A DNA stretch of 13,778 nt from Gammaproteobacteria bacterium UBA6968 (GTDB taxonomy: Bacteria > Pseudomonadota > Gammaproteobacteria > Pseudomonadales > Azotimanducaceae). A program made the position numbers and the translations under genes. Of the stretch, positions 6,157 to 13,754 are shown one piece after another; within the stretch, counting starts at the first letter, position 1; the number at the start of each line of letters is the position of its first letter. The notes beneath the pieces were generated by a model that worked only from the letters and a program-made list of their open reading frames with translations, was not told the origin of the DNA and did no database searches. The stretch covers positions 1 through 13,778 of the forward strand of contig DJYW01000059.1 in assembly GCA_002450255.1 (NCBI GenBank). Reading direction: 5' to 3'.

Positions 6157-7142
6157 ATATCGGCCTGACCCTTGGCGATCCTGCCGGCATCGGCCCGGAG
6201 ATTGTTGCAAAGGAAATGTCCGTGCGACCGAGCCCTGACCAAAGCTGGGTGGTGATCGGCTGCGCGTGGGCTTTGCACGATATAGCGACTCAACTGGATA
6301 TCCATCTGCCTGCCTATAACCTGATTGAAACCGTTACTGAAGCTCGGCAGGGCTGGAACTTGCTCGACACCGACCAGCCGCGTCCGCCTGACTTTGCGCT
6401 AGGCCAGATTCAAGCCAGCTGTGGTGAGTGCGCGGTAAGCGCGGTGACGACGGCTGCGCAGTTGTGTCTCGCCGGTGAGTTGGCGGCCATGGTGACTGCA
6501 CCGATTCATAAGGAAGCGCTGCAGGCAGCAGGATACGTTAATGACATTGGCCACCAGGAAATTCTGGCGCGGCTCGCGGGCACGACCAATAACGCCACTA
6601 TGCTCATGACACCAGGGTTGCGAGTCGTACATTTATCGACACATAAATCGTTGGCTGCTGCGGTCCAATTTGTCACGTTCGATAACGTCTTGCGAAAACT
6701 CAAACTGATCCAGGAGAGTTTTCAGCGTTGGGGTGTATCGCGGCCGCGGATCGCCGTAGCTGCGTTGAATCCTCATGGCGGTGAGGGCGGGTTATTGGGT
6801 CGCGAGGAACTGGATGAACTGCTGCCAGCCGTAGCAAAAGCCCAGGCTTTAGGCATGGATGCATCGGGTCCATGGCCTGCAGACTCGGTCTTTAATAGGG
6901 CGATTGCCGGGGAATTCGACGTGGTACTGGCGTTGTATCACGACCAAGGGCATATCGCGATTAAGGTTCATAATTTCCATGCGTCGACGACCGTTACCAT
7001 GGGGCTACCTATCCTGAGGACTTCGGTAGACCATGGCACTGCTTTCGATATTGCAGGTCAGGGCATTGCTGATGCAGCCGGTTTGCGGGCTGCAATGCAG
7101 GCCGCATTAGCCTTACTCAACGGCGATATAGCAGCAGCCTGA
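6153..7142 (+). CDS. pdxA: PdxA-family NAD-dependent dehydrogenase
   Basis: PdxA oxidises 4-phosphooxy-L-threonine in pyridoxal 5'-phosphate synthesis. Homologues act elsewhere, for example PdxA2 in sugar-acid catabolism and the TphB-type dihydrodiol dehydrogenase in terephthalate breakdown. ATG 6153 (329 aa, normal family length) has GGAGG just upstream, and the protein opens directly with the family motif GDPAGIGPE (8-16). The three metal-binding His are present: His164 in STHKSL, His208 in NPHGGEGG, and His263 in YHDQGH. TAPIHKEAL, GHQEIL and the C-terminal SVDHGTAFDIAG are also conserved. It is followed by a zinc alcohol dehydrogenase and a catabolic-looking run of genes. None of the usual pdxA partners (surA, ksgA, pdxJ) is nearby, so a catabolic PdxA2-like role is at least as likely as vitamin B6 synthesis. 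Confidence 0.9.
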   Translation: MNIGLTLGDPAGIGPEIVAKEMSVRPSPDQSWVVIGCAWALHDIATQLDIHLPAYNLIETVTEARQGWNLLDTDQPRPPDFALGQIQASCGECAVSAVTTAAQLCLAGELAAMVTAPIHKEALQAAGYVNDIGHQEILARLAGTTNNATMLMTPGLRVVHLSTHKSLAAAVQFVTFDNVLRKLKLIQESFQRWGVSRPRIAVAALNPHGGEGGLLGREELDELLPAVAKAQALGMDASGPWPADSVFNRAIAGEFDVVLALYHDQGHIAIKVHNFHASTTVTMGLPILRTSVDHGTAFDIAGQGIADAAGLRAAMQAALALLNGDIAAA

Positions 7143-7174
7143 TTTTCGCTTTTCGGGTCTAAAACGCTGTGGCA

Positions 7175-7184
7175 CACTGCAGTG
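7175..7184. other. Short palindrome followed by T-rich tract after the PdxA-family gene
   Basis: CACTGCAGTG is a perfect 10-bp palindrome followed by ATTATTTTT. It could act as a weak terminator for the PdxA-family gene, but the usable stem would be only about 3 bp with a 4-nt loop, so this is doubtful. Confidence 0.2.
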
Positions 7185-7308
7185 ATTATTTTTCGATTTC
7201 GCAGTAGGGAGACGGCACGAAAAGTCTGTCCGGCGTTGTTAGCGAGCACTCTATTAACCCGGGATTTTGAACAACAAGATAATGCCTAAAGCGGTATAGG
7301 GGCACAGA

Positions 7309-7362
7309 GGAAAAAGCAGTAAAGGAAAAAGCAGTAAAGGGAAAGGCAGTAAAGGGAAAAGC
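7309..7362 (+). repeat. 15-bp tandem repeat, about 3.6 copies
   Basis: Units are GGAAAAAGCAGTAAA (7309-7323), the same again (7324-7338), GGGAAAGGCAGTAAA (7339-7353), and a partial GGGAAAAGC (7354-7362). Two units are identical. The array is strongly purine-rich on the plus strand and lies 52-106 bp upstream of the zinc alcohol dehydrogenase start, in its probable 5' leader or promoter. Each unit carries a GGRAA core, so it could bind a repeated factor or vary in length by slippage. Confidence 0.85.
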
Positions 7363-7414
7363 TTAACGGGACGAACGTTACGCGATTAAAAGGGACGTAG
7401 AGAGGGGATCTAAA

Positions 7415-8497
7415 ATGAAAGCAGCAGTATTTCGTGAAGTAAACGTACCTATGGAAATCGAGGAAGTCAGTGTTTCCAAACCGGGTCCGCGAGAAGTATT
7501 AATCCGCACCAAGGCCGCCGGCATCTGCCACAGCGACATGCACTTTTACAACGGCAGCTACCCTGGCCAGTTACCTATGATTTTGGGCCATGAGAGCGCG
7601 GGTGTCGTTGAACAGGTAGGCAGAGATGTGCACTACGTTAAGCCTGGCGATCACGTTATTACCTGTTTGTCGGTATTCTGCGGCCACTGCGAGCAGTGTG
7701 TGACCGGCCACCTGTCATTGTGCCAAGAGCCGGAAGTGCGCCGCGGTGATGGTGAAGAACCTCGAGTCAGTGACGCCAAGGAAGCACTCAACCAGTTTGC
7801 TCAACTCGGGTCGTTTGCCGAAATGATGCTGGTTCATGAACACGCCTTGGTAAAAGTCCGCGAAGACATGCCTATGGACCGCGCCGCTTTGATCGGCTGC
7901 GGTGTGACCACGGGCATCGGTTCGGTGATTCATACTGCCGATGTTGAGCCAGGTTCGACGGTTGCCGTGATTGGCTGCGGCGGGATTGGCCTTTCTGCGA
8001 TCAATGGCGCAGCGATAGCCGGGGCTGCGCGCATTGTTGCCATCGATATGGTTGCATCCAAGCTTGAGTTGGCGCGTAAATTTGGCGCTACCGATGTGGT
8101 CGACGCAAGCCAAACCGATGCTGTTGCCACGGTCCGAGAGATGACCAGCGGCGGCGTACATTATTCGTTTGAAGCCATTGGTCTGAAAGCGACTGCCGAG
8201 CAAGCCTTTCGAATGCTGCGTCCCGGCGGTACAGCCACGGTTATCGGTATGATCCCGCCTGGCCAAATGGTTGAGCTTCATGGTGTCGATTTCTTAGCTG
8301 AGAAAAAAATCCAGGGATCCATGATGGGATCCAATCGATTCCGAGTGGATATGCCTCGGTTCGTCGATTTCTATCTACAAGGCCGTTTGCATTTGGATGA
8401 CCTCATATCTAACCGTATTCGCTTAGAGGATATTAATGAGGGCATGGCCGCGCTGAATACTGGCGAGATTGCGCGTAGCGTGATCATGTTCGACTAA
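7415..8497 (+). CDS. Zinc-dependent alcohol dehydrogenase (medium-chain, class III-like)
   Basis: This is an NAD(P)-linked medium-chain dehydrogenase that interconverts an alcohol and an aldehyde or ketone. The 360 aa are of normal length, and AGAGGGG precedes ATG 7415. The catalytic zinc site is formed by Cys38 (GICHSD), His59-Glu60 (GHE) and probably Cys162 (IGCGVTTG). The structural zinc lobe is Cys89, Cys92, Cys95 and Cys103. The Rossmann motif GCGGIG begins at Gly187, and Asp211 at the end of the second strand favours NAD over NADP. The pattern resembles the class III and mycothiol/aryl-alcohol type dehydrogenases, so an aryl or substituted alcohol, or a thiol adduct, is plausible. It stands alone between two gaps of about 270-310 bp, so it probably has its own promoter. 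Confidence 0.93.
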   Translation: MKAAVFREVNVPMEIEEVSVSKPGPREVLIRTKAAGICHSDMHFYNGSYPGQLPMILGHESAGVVEQVGRDVHYVKPGDHVITCLSVFCGHCEQCVTGHLSLCQEPEVRRGDGEEPRVSDAKEALNQFAQLGSFAEMMLVHEHALVKVREDMPMDRAALIGCGVTTGIGSVIHTADVEPGSTVAVIGCGGIGLSAINGAAIAGAARIVAIDMVASKLELARKFGATDVVDASQTDAVATVREMTSGGVHYSFEAIGLKATAEQAFRMLRPGGTATVIGMIPPGQMVELHGVDFLAEKKIQGSMMGSNRFRVDMPRFVDFYLQGRLHLDDLISNRIRLEDINEGMAALNTGEIARSVIMFD

Positions 8498-8809
8498 AGT
8501 CGACGGGGCACGTGGCCAGGCCAGGTTGGTGTCTGCGGTTGTGATTGTCACGCTAGAGACTGAGTTAAAGCACAGCGGTTAACGGCCTGCGCGGTAAGTC
8601 GCCACAAGCAGCAGCAAGAAAAAATAGCGTACAACGACTCGCGTAGAGAAGATCTACGTCGCCCCATCATTTGATTGGAGCAGTGATCTGATTAGACAGA
8701 GGTATCTGGCTAGATAAACCATTTGTCTACAAAACGATGTTATGCGAGCGATCTAACAAGAAGACTCTGCCAAAGAGTCCTACAGAAGCACTTTATATAA
8801 GGAGGCGCA
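8498..8809 (+). promoter_or_regulatory. Intergenic regulatory region before the FAH-family/Mo-enzyme operon
   Basis: No gene is seen in these 312 bp. A hairpin CGTAGA (8642-8647) / TCTACG (8653-8658) has a 5-nt loop. Two related half-dyads, ATCTGATTAGACA (8686-8698) and ATCTGGCTAGATA (8704-8716), start 18 bp apart. TAGACA (8693-8698) is mirrored by TGTCTA (8724-8729). A leader hairpin GACTCT (8763-8768) / AGAGTC (8774-8779) precedes the SD AAGGAGG (8799-8805). The dyads look like binding sites for a transcription factor whose gene is not in the window. No confident -35/-10 pair was found. Confidence 0.4.
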
Positions 8810-9688
8810 ATGCGTTGGTTATCCTTTACCCATAGTGGAAAAACGAGCTTTGGTTACGTTGTTGCCCAGGAATCAGCAGTCGAGGGTGTCGTCGATGTGG
8901 GCGCTCGGTCGGATTATGCGACTCTACGCGAAGCGATTGCGGATGATGCCTTGGCAAATCTCGCATCAGCGTGCGGTGATTTAGCTGACTTTTCTCTCGA
9001 CGAAATCGCCTATGAGCCGCCGTTATTAGATCCTAAGAAAATTCTGTGTGTTGGCCTGAACTATAAAGCGCACCAGGAAGAGACCGGACGTGGTGGTGAA
9101 GGTGTGCCAACGATTTTTGTTCGCTTTGCAGCGGCTCAAATGGGACATCTCGCGCCCATGGTTAAGCCGCGCGAATCGGACACCCTCGACTACGAAGGCG
9201 AAATTGCGATGATTATCGGCCGTCCTGGGCGTCGTATTCCGCGTAGCGAGGCGTTGTCTCACGTCGCTGGCTTCAGTATTTACAATGATGGTAGCGTGCG
9301 CGAATACCAACGACAGACGAGCCAGTTCACACCGGGCAAAAATTTCGCTAACACTGGCGGGTTTGGCCCGTGGATGATGACGCCGGACGAGATCGGTGAT
9401 TTGACTCAAATGGAGCTTACCACTCGGCTGAACGGCGAGATCATGCAGCAAGCCAAAGCAGATCTTTTGGTGCATAGCTTTGCCGAATTGATTGAGTTTT
9501 GCTCTACTTTTATCGAGCTTGAAGCGGGTGATGTCATTGTTACCGGCACGCCGGGTGGCGTTGGCGCTGCGCGTACTCCGCCGGTATTTATGCAGGATGG
9601 CGACTTGATTGAGGTGGAAGTCACCCCGATCGGGGTACTCCGCCACGCGGTAGTCGGCGAGACTGACGTGGTGCCAGTAGCAGTATGA
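8810..9688 (+). CDS. Fumarylacetoacetate hydrolase (FAH) family protein
   Basis: This is a metal-dependent FAH-family enzyme. Members cleave C-C bonds in acylpyruvates, or hydrate or decarboxylate 2-oxo-enoic acids, in aromatic and sugar-acid catabolism. The 292 aa are typical for single-domain members with an N-terminal cap (about 1-70). GLNYKAHQEE opens the catalytic domain. The divalent metal ligands are Glu129 and Glu131 (DYEGE) and Asp160 (YNDGSVREYQ). GKNFANTGGFGPW and TGTPGGVGAARTPP are family signatures, the latter close to the active-site lid. The SD AAGGAGG is excellent. The last codons overlap the next gene as ATGA, so it is co-translated with the Mo-enzyme subunit. The exact substrate cannot be read from the sequence. 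Hydrolase, hydratase and decarboxylase activities share these residues. Confidence 0.92.
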   Translation: MRWLSFTHSGKTSFGYVVAQESAVEGVVDVGARSDYATLREAIADDALANLASACGDLADFSLDEIAYEPPLLDPKKILCVGLNYKAHQEETGRGGEGVPTIFVRFAAAQMGHLAPMVKPRESDTLDYEGEIAMIIGRPGRRIPRSEALSHVAGFSIYNDGSVREYQRQTSQFTPGKNFANTGGFGPWMMTPDEIGDLTQMELTTRLNGEIMQQAKADLLVHSFAELIEFCSTFIELEAGDVIVTGTPGGVGAARTPPVFMQDGDLIEVEVTPIGVLRHAVVGETDVVPVAV

Positions 9689-11994
9689 AGTTTGGGGTTG
9701 GCCAAAGCGTACCGCGCAGCGAAGATCCCCGCTTGGTTACGGGCGGCGGCCAATTTACCGATGACATTAATCTGCCGGATCAGCTTTATCTGAGCATTTT
9801 ACGTTCACCGGTTGCGCACGGTTTCATTACCGAACTCGATACCGATGGCGCGACAGAAAAGAAAGGCGTGGTAGCCGTCTATACTGCTGCGGATATTGCA
9901 TCCCTTGGCGGTTTGCCCTGTCGTGCCGCGCTGACTAACGCGCAAGGCGAGCCCGCATTTATTCCGCATCGCCCTATTCTTGCCCAAGACAAAGTTTTGT
10001 TTGTCGGACAGGCTATCGCTGCTGTAGTAGCGAAAAGTAAGGAGCAAGCGGATAGGGCCGTGGAACGCATTAAACTCAATATTCGTGATGTGCCAGCGTG
10101 TGCTGATCCGCGCCATGCGACAGATCCAGACACCCAACTGCTGCACGAAGCAAACGATAGCAATCTGTGCGTGCACTTTGAAAAGGGTGATGCGACGGCG
10201 GTCGATCAGGCGTTAAGCAAAGCCACCCACATCGTGAGCGTTGAACTCGTTAATAATCGCGTCGCGCCCAGTCCACTCGAGCCACGCGCATGCATCGGTC
10301 AGTATCAAGCTGGCCATTACACGCTTCATAACCCTAGCCAAGGTGTGGTGGCCCAGCAGGCGGTGCTGGCTAAGATTTTCGCGGTCGAGAAACAACAGGT
10401 AAGAGTTGTTTCACCAGACACTGGCGGTGGTTTTGGAATTCGCGGCGAAGTTCAGCCGGAACCGTGTTTGGCGTTGTTTGCCGCCAAGCAACTCGCGCGG
10501 CCCGTGAAATTCACGGGCGACCGCTCGGAAATGTTTACCAGCGATTCGCATGGTCGTGACAATCTCACCAACGTCACTGCAGGCTTTGCTGCGGATGGAC
10601 AAATGATGGCTTTACGCGTGGAGACTGCTGCGAATCTGGGCGCTTATTGCACTGCGGTCGGTCCGTTTGTTCCTACTATGGCTGGGGGGCGAGTCGTCGG
10701 TACGGTCTACCGTATTCCTAACGTCCATCATTCTGTGCGGTGCGTGTTTACTAATACCATGCCGATAGCTGCTTATCGTGGTGCGGGCAGGCCTGAGGCG
10801 TGTTATGTGATGGAGCGTTTGCTCGAAGCGGCGGCTCGGCAGATGGGTGTAGATGCGATAACCCTTCGCAAAATCAATTTTATAAAACCTGAAGAATTGC
10901 CATATACCTTGCCCTCGGGCATCGACCTTACCAGTGGTCGTTTTGAAGAAACGCTCGAGCTCGCATTAACCACAGCAGATTGGACAGGTTTCACCGCACG
11001 CCAGCAGGACAGTCTGAGCCGCGGATTAATACGCGGTCGTGGCATCGGCTATTACGTTGAATCTAGCGGCGGGGGTCCTGAAGAAGAGGCAGACATAACC
11101 CTTAACCCAGATGGCAGCGTAGATGTTGTGGTTGGCACCTTTTCCCATGGCCAGGGACACCGCACGACTTACGCACAAATTCTCAGTGAAACCCTTGGTA
11201 TCGCATTCGACGCGGTTAACATCATTCAGGGCGATACAGATCGTGTCGCTTTTGGCGGTGGTACTGGCGGTTCTAGATCGTCGCAAATGGGTGGGATCGC
11301 GGTCAAACGTGCCGGCGAAGCGGCATTAGCCGGAGCCAAAGAAATCGCTGCAGAGATGCTGCAATCACCGTTGGCTCAAGTGTCTTATTCCGAAGGCTTG
11401 TTTCGCAGCACCGATAACGCGTCTGAAGTCAGCCTGAAACAGGTCGCTACGGCTGCTCAGGAGGAACAGTTTGGCGGCCAACGCTTGCACAAGACCGTTC
11501 GCTATAATCGCGGTGCAGGGTTTACCTTTCCTAACGGTTGTCATATAGCGGAAGTTGAAATTGATCCAGCAACCGGTGAAGTGGCTGTGGTCGAGTACAC
11601 AGCGGTAGACGACTGTGGTCGGGTCATAAATCCGCTGCTTGCGGCTGGTCAGGTGCATGGTGGAGTAGCTCAGGGTATCGGGCAAGCACTTTACGAGCAC
11701 GCGGTTTACGATGCGGACGGTCAGCTCATCACTGGCAGTTTTATGGATTATGCGATGCCGCGTGCCGAGCAGATTTCGGACGTTTCAGTCCGCTTTAACG
11801 AAGTGTTGGATCCTCATAACGAGCTCGGCGTAAAGGGCATTGGCGAGGGCGGGGCGTGTGGAGCGCCGTCAGCAATTGTGAACGCCGCTCTGGATGCGTT
11901 AGTCCCTTATGGTGTCACGGCAATTGATATGCCACTGACATCGGAGAAGGTTTGGCGAGCTATTCAAAGTAAACTGGATAAGCAAACCGCTTGA
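9685..11994 (+). CDS. Xanthine dehydrogenase family protein, molybdopterin-binding large subunit
   Basis: This is the Mo-cofactor catalytic subunit of a xanthine dehydrogenase/aldehyde oxidase/CoxL-type hydroxylase, which adds water-derived oxygen to an aldehyde or heteroaromatic carbon. The 769 aa are full length for this subunit. The N-terminal domain begins VPRSEDPRLVTGGGQFTDDI. TGGGFGIR (Gly247-Gly249), HGQGHRTTYAQI and GTGGSRSSQMGG match the cofactor-binding loops. The catalytic Glu is Glu721 in GIGEGGACGAP. The active-site loop is AYRGAGRPEA (363-372) rather than the AYRCSFR of true CO dehydrogenase, so it is not a CO oxidiser. Its ATG overlaps the preceding stop (ATGA). The FAD (CoxM-like) and 2Fe-2S (CoxS-like) subunit genes that normally flank it are absent from the window. 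They may lie downstream of 13778 or elsewhere. Confidence 0.92.
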   Translation: MKFGVGQSVPRSEDPRLVTGGGQFTDDINLPDQLYLSILRSPVAHGFITELDTDGATEKKGVVAVYTAADIASLGGLPCRAALTNAQGEPAFIPHRPILAQDKVLFVGQAIAAVVAKSKEQADRAVERIKLNIRDVPACADPRHATDPDTQLLHEANDSNLCVHFEKGDATAVDQALSKATHIVSVELVNNRVAPSPLEPRACIGQYQAGHYTLHNPSQGVVAQQAVLAKIFAVEKQQVRVVSPDTGGGFGIRGEVQPEPCLALFAAKQLARPVKFTGDRSEMFTSDSHGRDNLTNVTAGFAADGQMMALRVETAANLGAYCTAVGPFVPTMAGGRVVGTVYRIPNVHHSVRCVFTNTMPIAAYRGAGRPEACYVMERLLEAAARQMGVDAITLRKINFIKPEELPYTLPSGIDLTSGRFEETLELALTTADWTGFTARQQDSLSRGLIRGRGIGYYVESSGGGPEEEADITLNPDGSVDVVVGTFSHGQGHRTTYAQILSETLGIAFDAVNIIQGDTDRVAFGGGTGGSRSSQMGGIAVKRAGEAALAGAKEIAAEMLQSPLAQVSYSEGLFRSTDNASEVSLKQVATAAQEEQFGGQRLHKTVRYNRGAGFTFPNGCHIAEVEIDPATGEVAVVEYTAVDDCGRVINPLLAAGQVHGGVAQGIGQALYEHAVYDADGQLITGSFMDYAMPRAEQISDVSVRFNEVLDPHNELGVKGIGEGGACGAPSAIVNAALDALVPYGVTAIDMPLTSEKVWRAIQSKLDKQTA

Positions 11995-12036
11995 ATCGTG
12001 GTACGAACAGTTATCGCTATTTATAGAGCCGATGAC

Positions 12037-12062
12037 GCTGCTAAGCGAAGCCGCTTAGCAGC
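12037..12062. other. Perfect 11-bp stem-loop between the Mo-subunit and ThDP-enzyme genes
   Basis: GCTGCTAAGCG (12037-12047) pairs perfectly with CGCTTAGCAGC (12052-12062) around the tetraloop AAGC. It lies 42-68 bp after the Mo-subunit stop and 32 bp before the next start codon. No T tract follows on either strand, so it is not a standard intrinsic terminator. It may protect or process the mRNA, or act as an operator dyad. Confidence 0.7.
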
Positions 12063-12094
12063 TCAGGCTAAACCGTTACAGATTTGGAGAGGAT

Positions 12095-13750
12095 ATGACG
12101 CATTTTACTGGGGCTGACTTGATTGCGCATGGATTGGCGCAATTTGGGGTCAAACATGTCTTTGCTATCGTAAGCATCCACAACATGCCGATCCTGGATG
12201 CGATCAATCGTTTGGGCGCAACCAAGATAATCGATGTACGTCATGAGCAAGCCGGCACCCACGCCGCGGACGGATATGCCCGGGCTACAGGCAGCATGGG
12301 CGTGATGATAGCTTCGACCGGGCCAGGTACATCTAACACTGTCACCGGTTTATACGAGGCGCAATTTGGTTCGTCTAGGGTGTTGGTGATCACCGGTCAG
12401 GCTGACACCCATTTTTACGGAAAGGGATTGGCCTACGTCCACGAGGCAGAGAATCAAGTGCCGATGTTGGCTTCGGTTTGCAGACGAGTCGAAAGCCCTC
12501 GGCATATTGATCAACTGGGTACCGCTTTACAAACAGTAGTCACTGATATGTTTACTGGTCGTGCGGCACCGGGTGCTTTGGAAATTCCCATCAACTTGCA
12601 GTATGCAGATTGCACGGAAAAGGGGTTTACGGTCCCGAGTCAATCCGACGCAGCCATCCCGGTGTCCTCGGATGACGCGGCTATGGCTGCGCAAGTCGCT
12701 CAGCGCCTCTCGCAAAGTCAGCGTCGCGTGATTATTGCCGGCGGTGGGGTCATTGCTGCCGGTGCAGGGGCTTTAGTACAACAGTTGGCGGAAACGTTGG
12801 ATGCGCCGGTGATTACCACCGTCGATGGCCGCGGCGTCCTGCCGGAGGACCATCCCCTATGTATAGGCAACTACTATAACTCCGCCGGAATTTATCAGGC
12901 GATTGCTGCTGCCGATCTGACGCTCGCGATTGGCACCAAGTTTGCGGTGGGGGTGGACGGTCAGTTTGCTCAGCAAACGCCACCGGGAGAACTGGTGCAT
13001 ATTGATATTGATGGGGCGATGGTCGGGCGCACACATCATGCGCATCTGGGTTGGGTCACGGACGCCCGCGCAGCACTGCAGGCGCTTAGCGAACAAACTG
13101 CAACCATGGCGCCTAACGATGGCCAGTTTAATGAGGCGGTTTGGCATGCCCGTGACGGCGTCCGCACCGCTATGCGCAGCCGTTTAGGCACGGATTGGCC
13201 GCAGGTTATGGACCATATTCGTGAGCGTCTGCCGCGCGACAGTGTCTTTGTGCGCGACCAGACCATTTCCGCATACAACTGGGGCAATCAACTGTTTCCC
13301 ATTTACAGCCCGCGAACTTCAATAAACCCTACTTCCGGAGCAATCGGTCCGGGTTTCCCCATGAGTGTCGGTGCCGCGATCGCCACCCAGCGCAAAACGG
13401 TGGTAATCCACGGCGATGGCGGGTTTATGTTTCATGCGACGGAACTCGCAACCTGCGCCCAATATCAGGTGCCGCTGATTATTTGCGTATTCAACGACTC
13501 TGGATATGGCGTATTGCGTTATTTGCAGGAGCGCCGATTTGGTCGCATTAATGAAACGGATTTAGGCAAGGTAGCCTTTGCGGACATGGCCGCTAGTATG
13601 GGCGTGCCTGGTCAGCGAGTCGGTAGCGTCCAGGCATTTAAAGCGGCCTTTGATACGGCTATCGACGCGTCAGGACCCTATTTGATCGATATTGATATGG
13701 AGCATTTTCAGCCGATGGAAATCTCGGTTATGCCGAAAAATAACCGTTAG
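12095..13750 (+). CDS. Thiamine-diphosphate-dependent decarboxylase/carboligase (acetolactate synthase-like)
   Basis: This is a ThDP enzyme of the acetolactate synthase/benzoylformate decarboxylase/oxalyl-CoA decarboxylase superfamily, expected to decarboxylate a 2-oxoacid or join the product to an acceptor. The 551 aa have the usual three-domain layout. The N-terminal PYR domain has the catalytic Glu51 in RHEQAGTHAADGYAR. The central domain (about 190-330) contains RVIIAGGGVIAAGAG. The C-terminal PP domain has the GDG motif at 440-442 and Asn467 (FNDSGYG), the Mg/diphosphate ligands. The Gly-rich loop FGxPGG of acetolactate synthases is replaced by FAIVSIHNM near residues 23-31, so the active-site entrance differs and acetolactate synthase itself is unlikely. 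No regulatory-subunit gene is visible. The SD GGAGAGG (12086-12092) precedes ATG 12095. It follows the Mo subunit by 100 bp and probably belongs to the same catabolic unit. Confidence 0.9.
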   Translation: MTHFTGADLIAHGLAQFGVKHVFAIVSIHNMPILDAINRLGATKIIDVRHEQAGTHAADGYARATGSMGVMIASTGPGTSNTVTGLYEAQFGSSRVLVITGQADTHFYGKGLAYVHEAENQVPMLASVCRRVESPRHIDQLGTALQTVVTDMFTGRAAPGALEIPINLQYADCTEKGFTVPSQSDAAIPVSSDDAAMAAQVAQRLSQSQRRVIIAGGGVIAAGAGALVQQLAETLDAPVITTVDGRGVLPEDHPLCIGNYYNSAGIYQAIAAADLTLAIGTKFAVGVDGQFAQQTPPGELVHIDIDGAMVGRTHHAHLGWVTDARAALQALSEQTATMAPNDGQFNEAVWHARDGVRTAMRSRLGTDWPQVMDHIRERLPRDSVFVRDQTISAYNWGNQLFPIYSPRTSINPTSGAIGPGFPMSVGAAIATQRKTVVIHGDGGFMFHATELATCAQYQVPLIICVFNDSGYGVLRYLQERRFGRINETDLGKVAFADMAASMGVPGQRVGSVQAFKAAFDTAIDASGPYLIDIDMEHFQPMEISVMPKNNR

Positions 13751-13754
13751 TTCA

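Noticed and set aside
7715..8281. Long minus-strand frame (188 codons) opposite the zinc alcohol dehydrogenase
   Set aside because: It is a shadow of a gene with all family motifs intact. The translated product shows no recognisable domain.
9026..9646. Long minus-strand frame (206 codons) opposite the FAH-family gene
   Set aside because: Antisense shadow of a conserved enzyme gene. The product is low in recognisable features.
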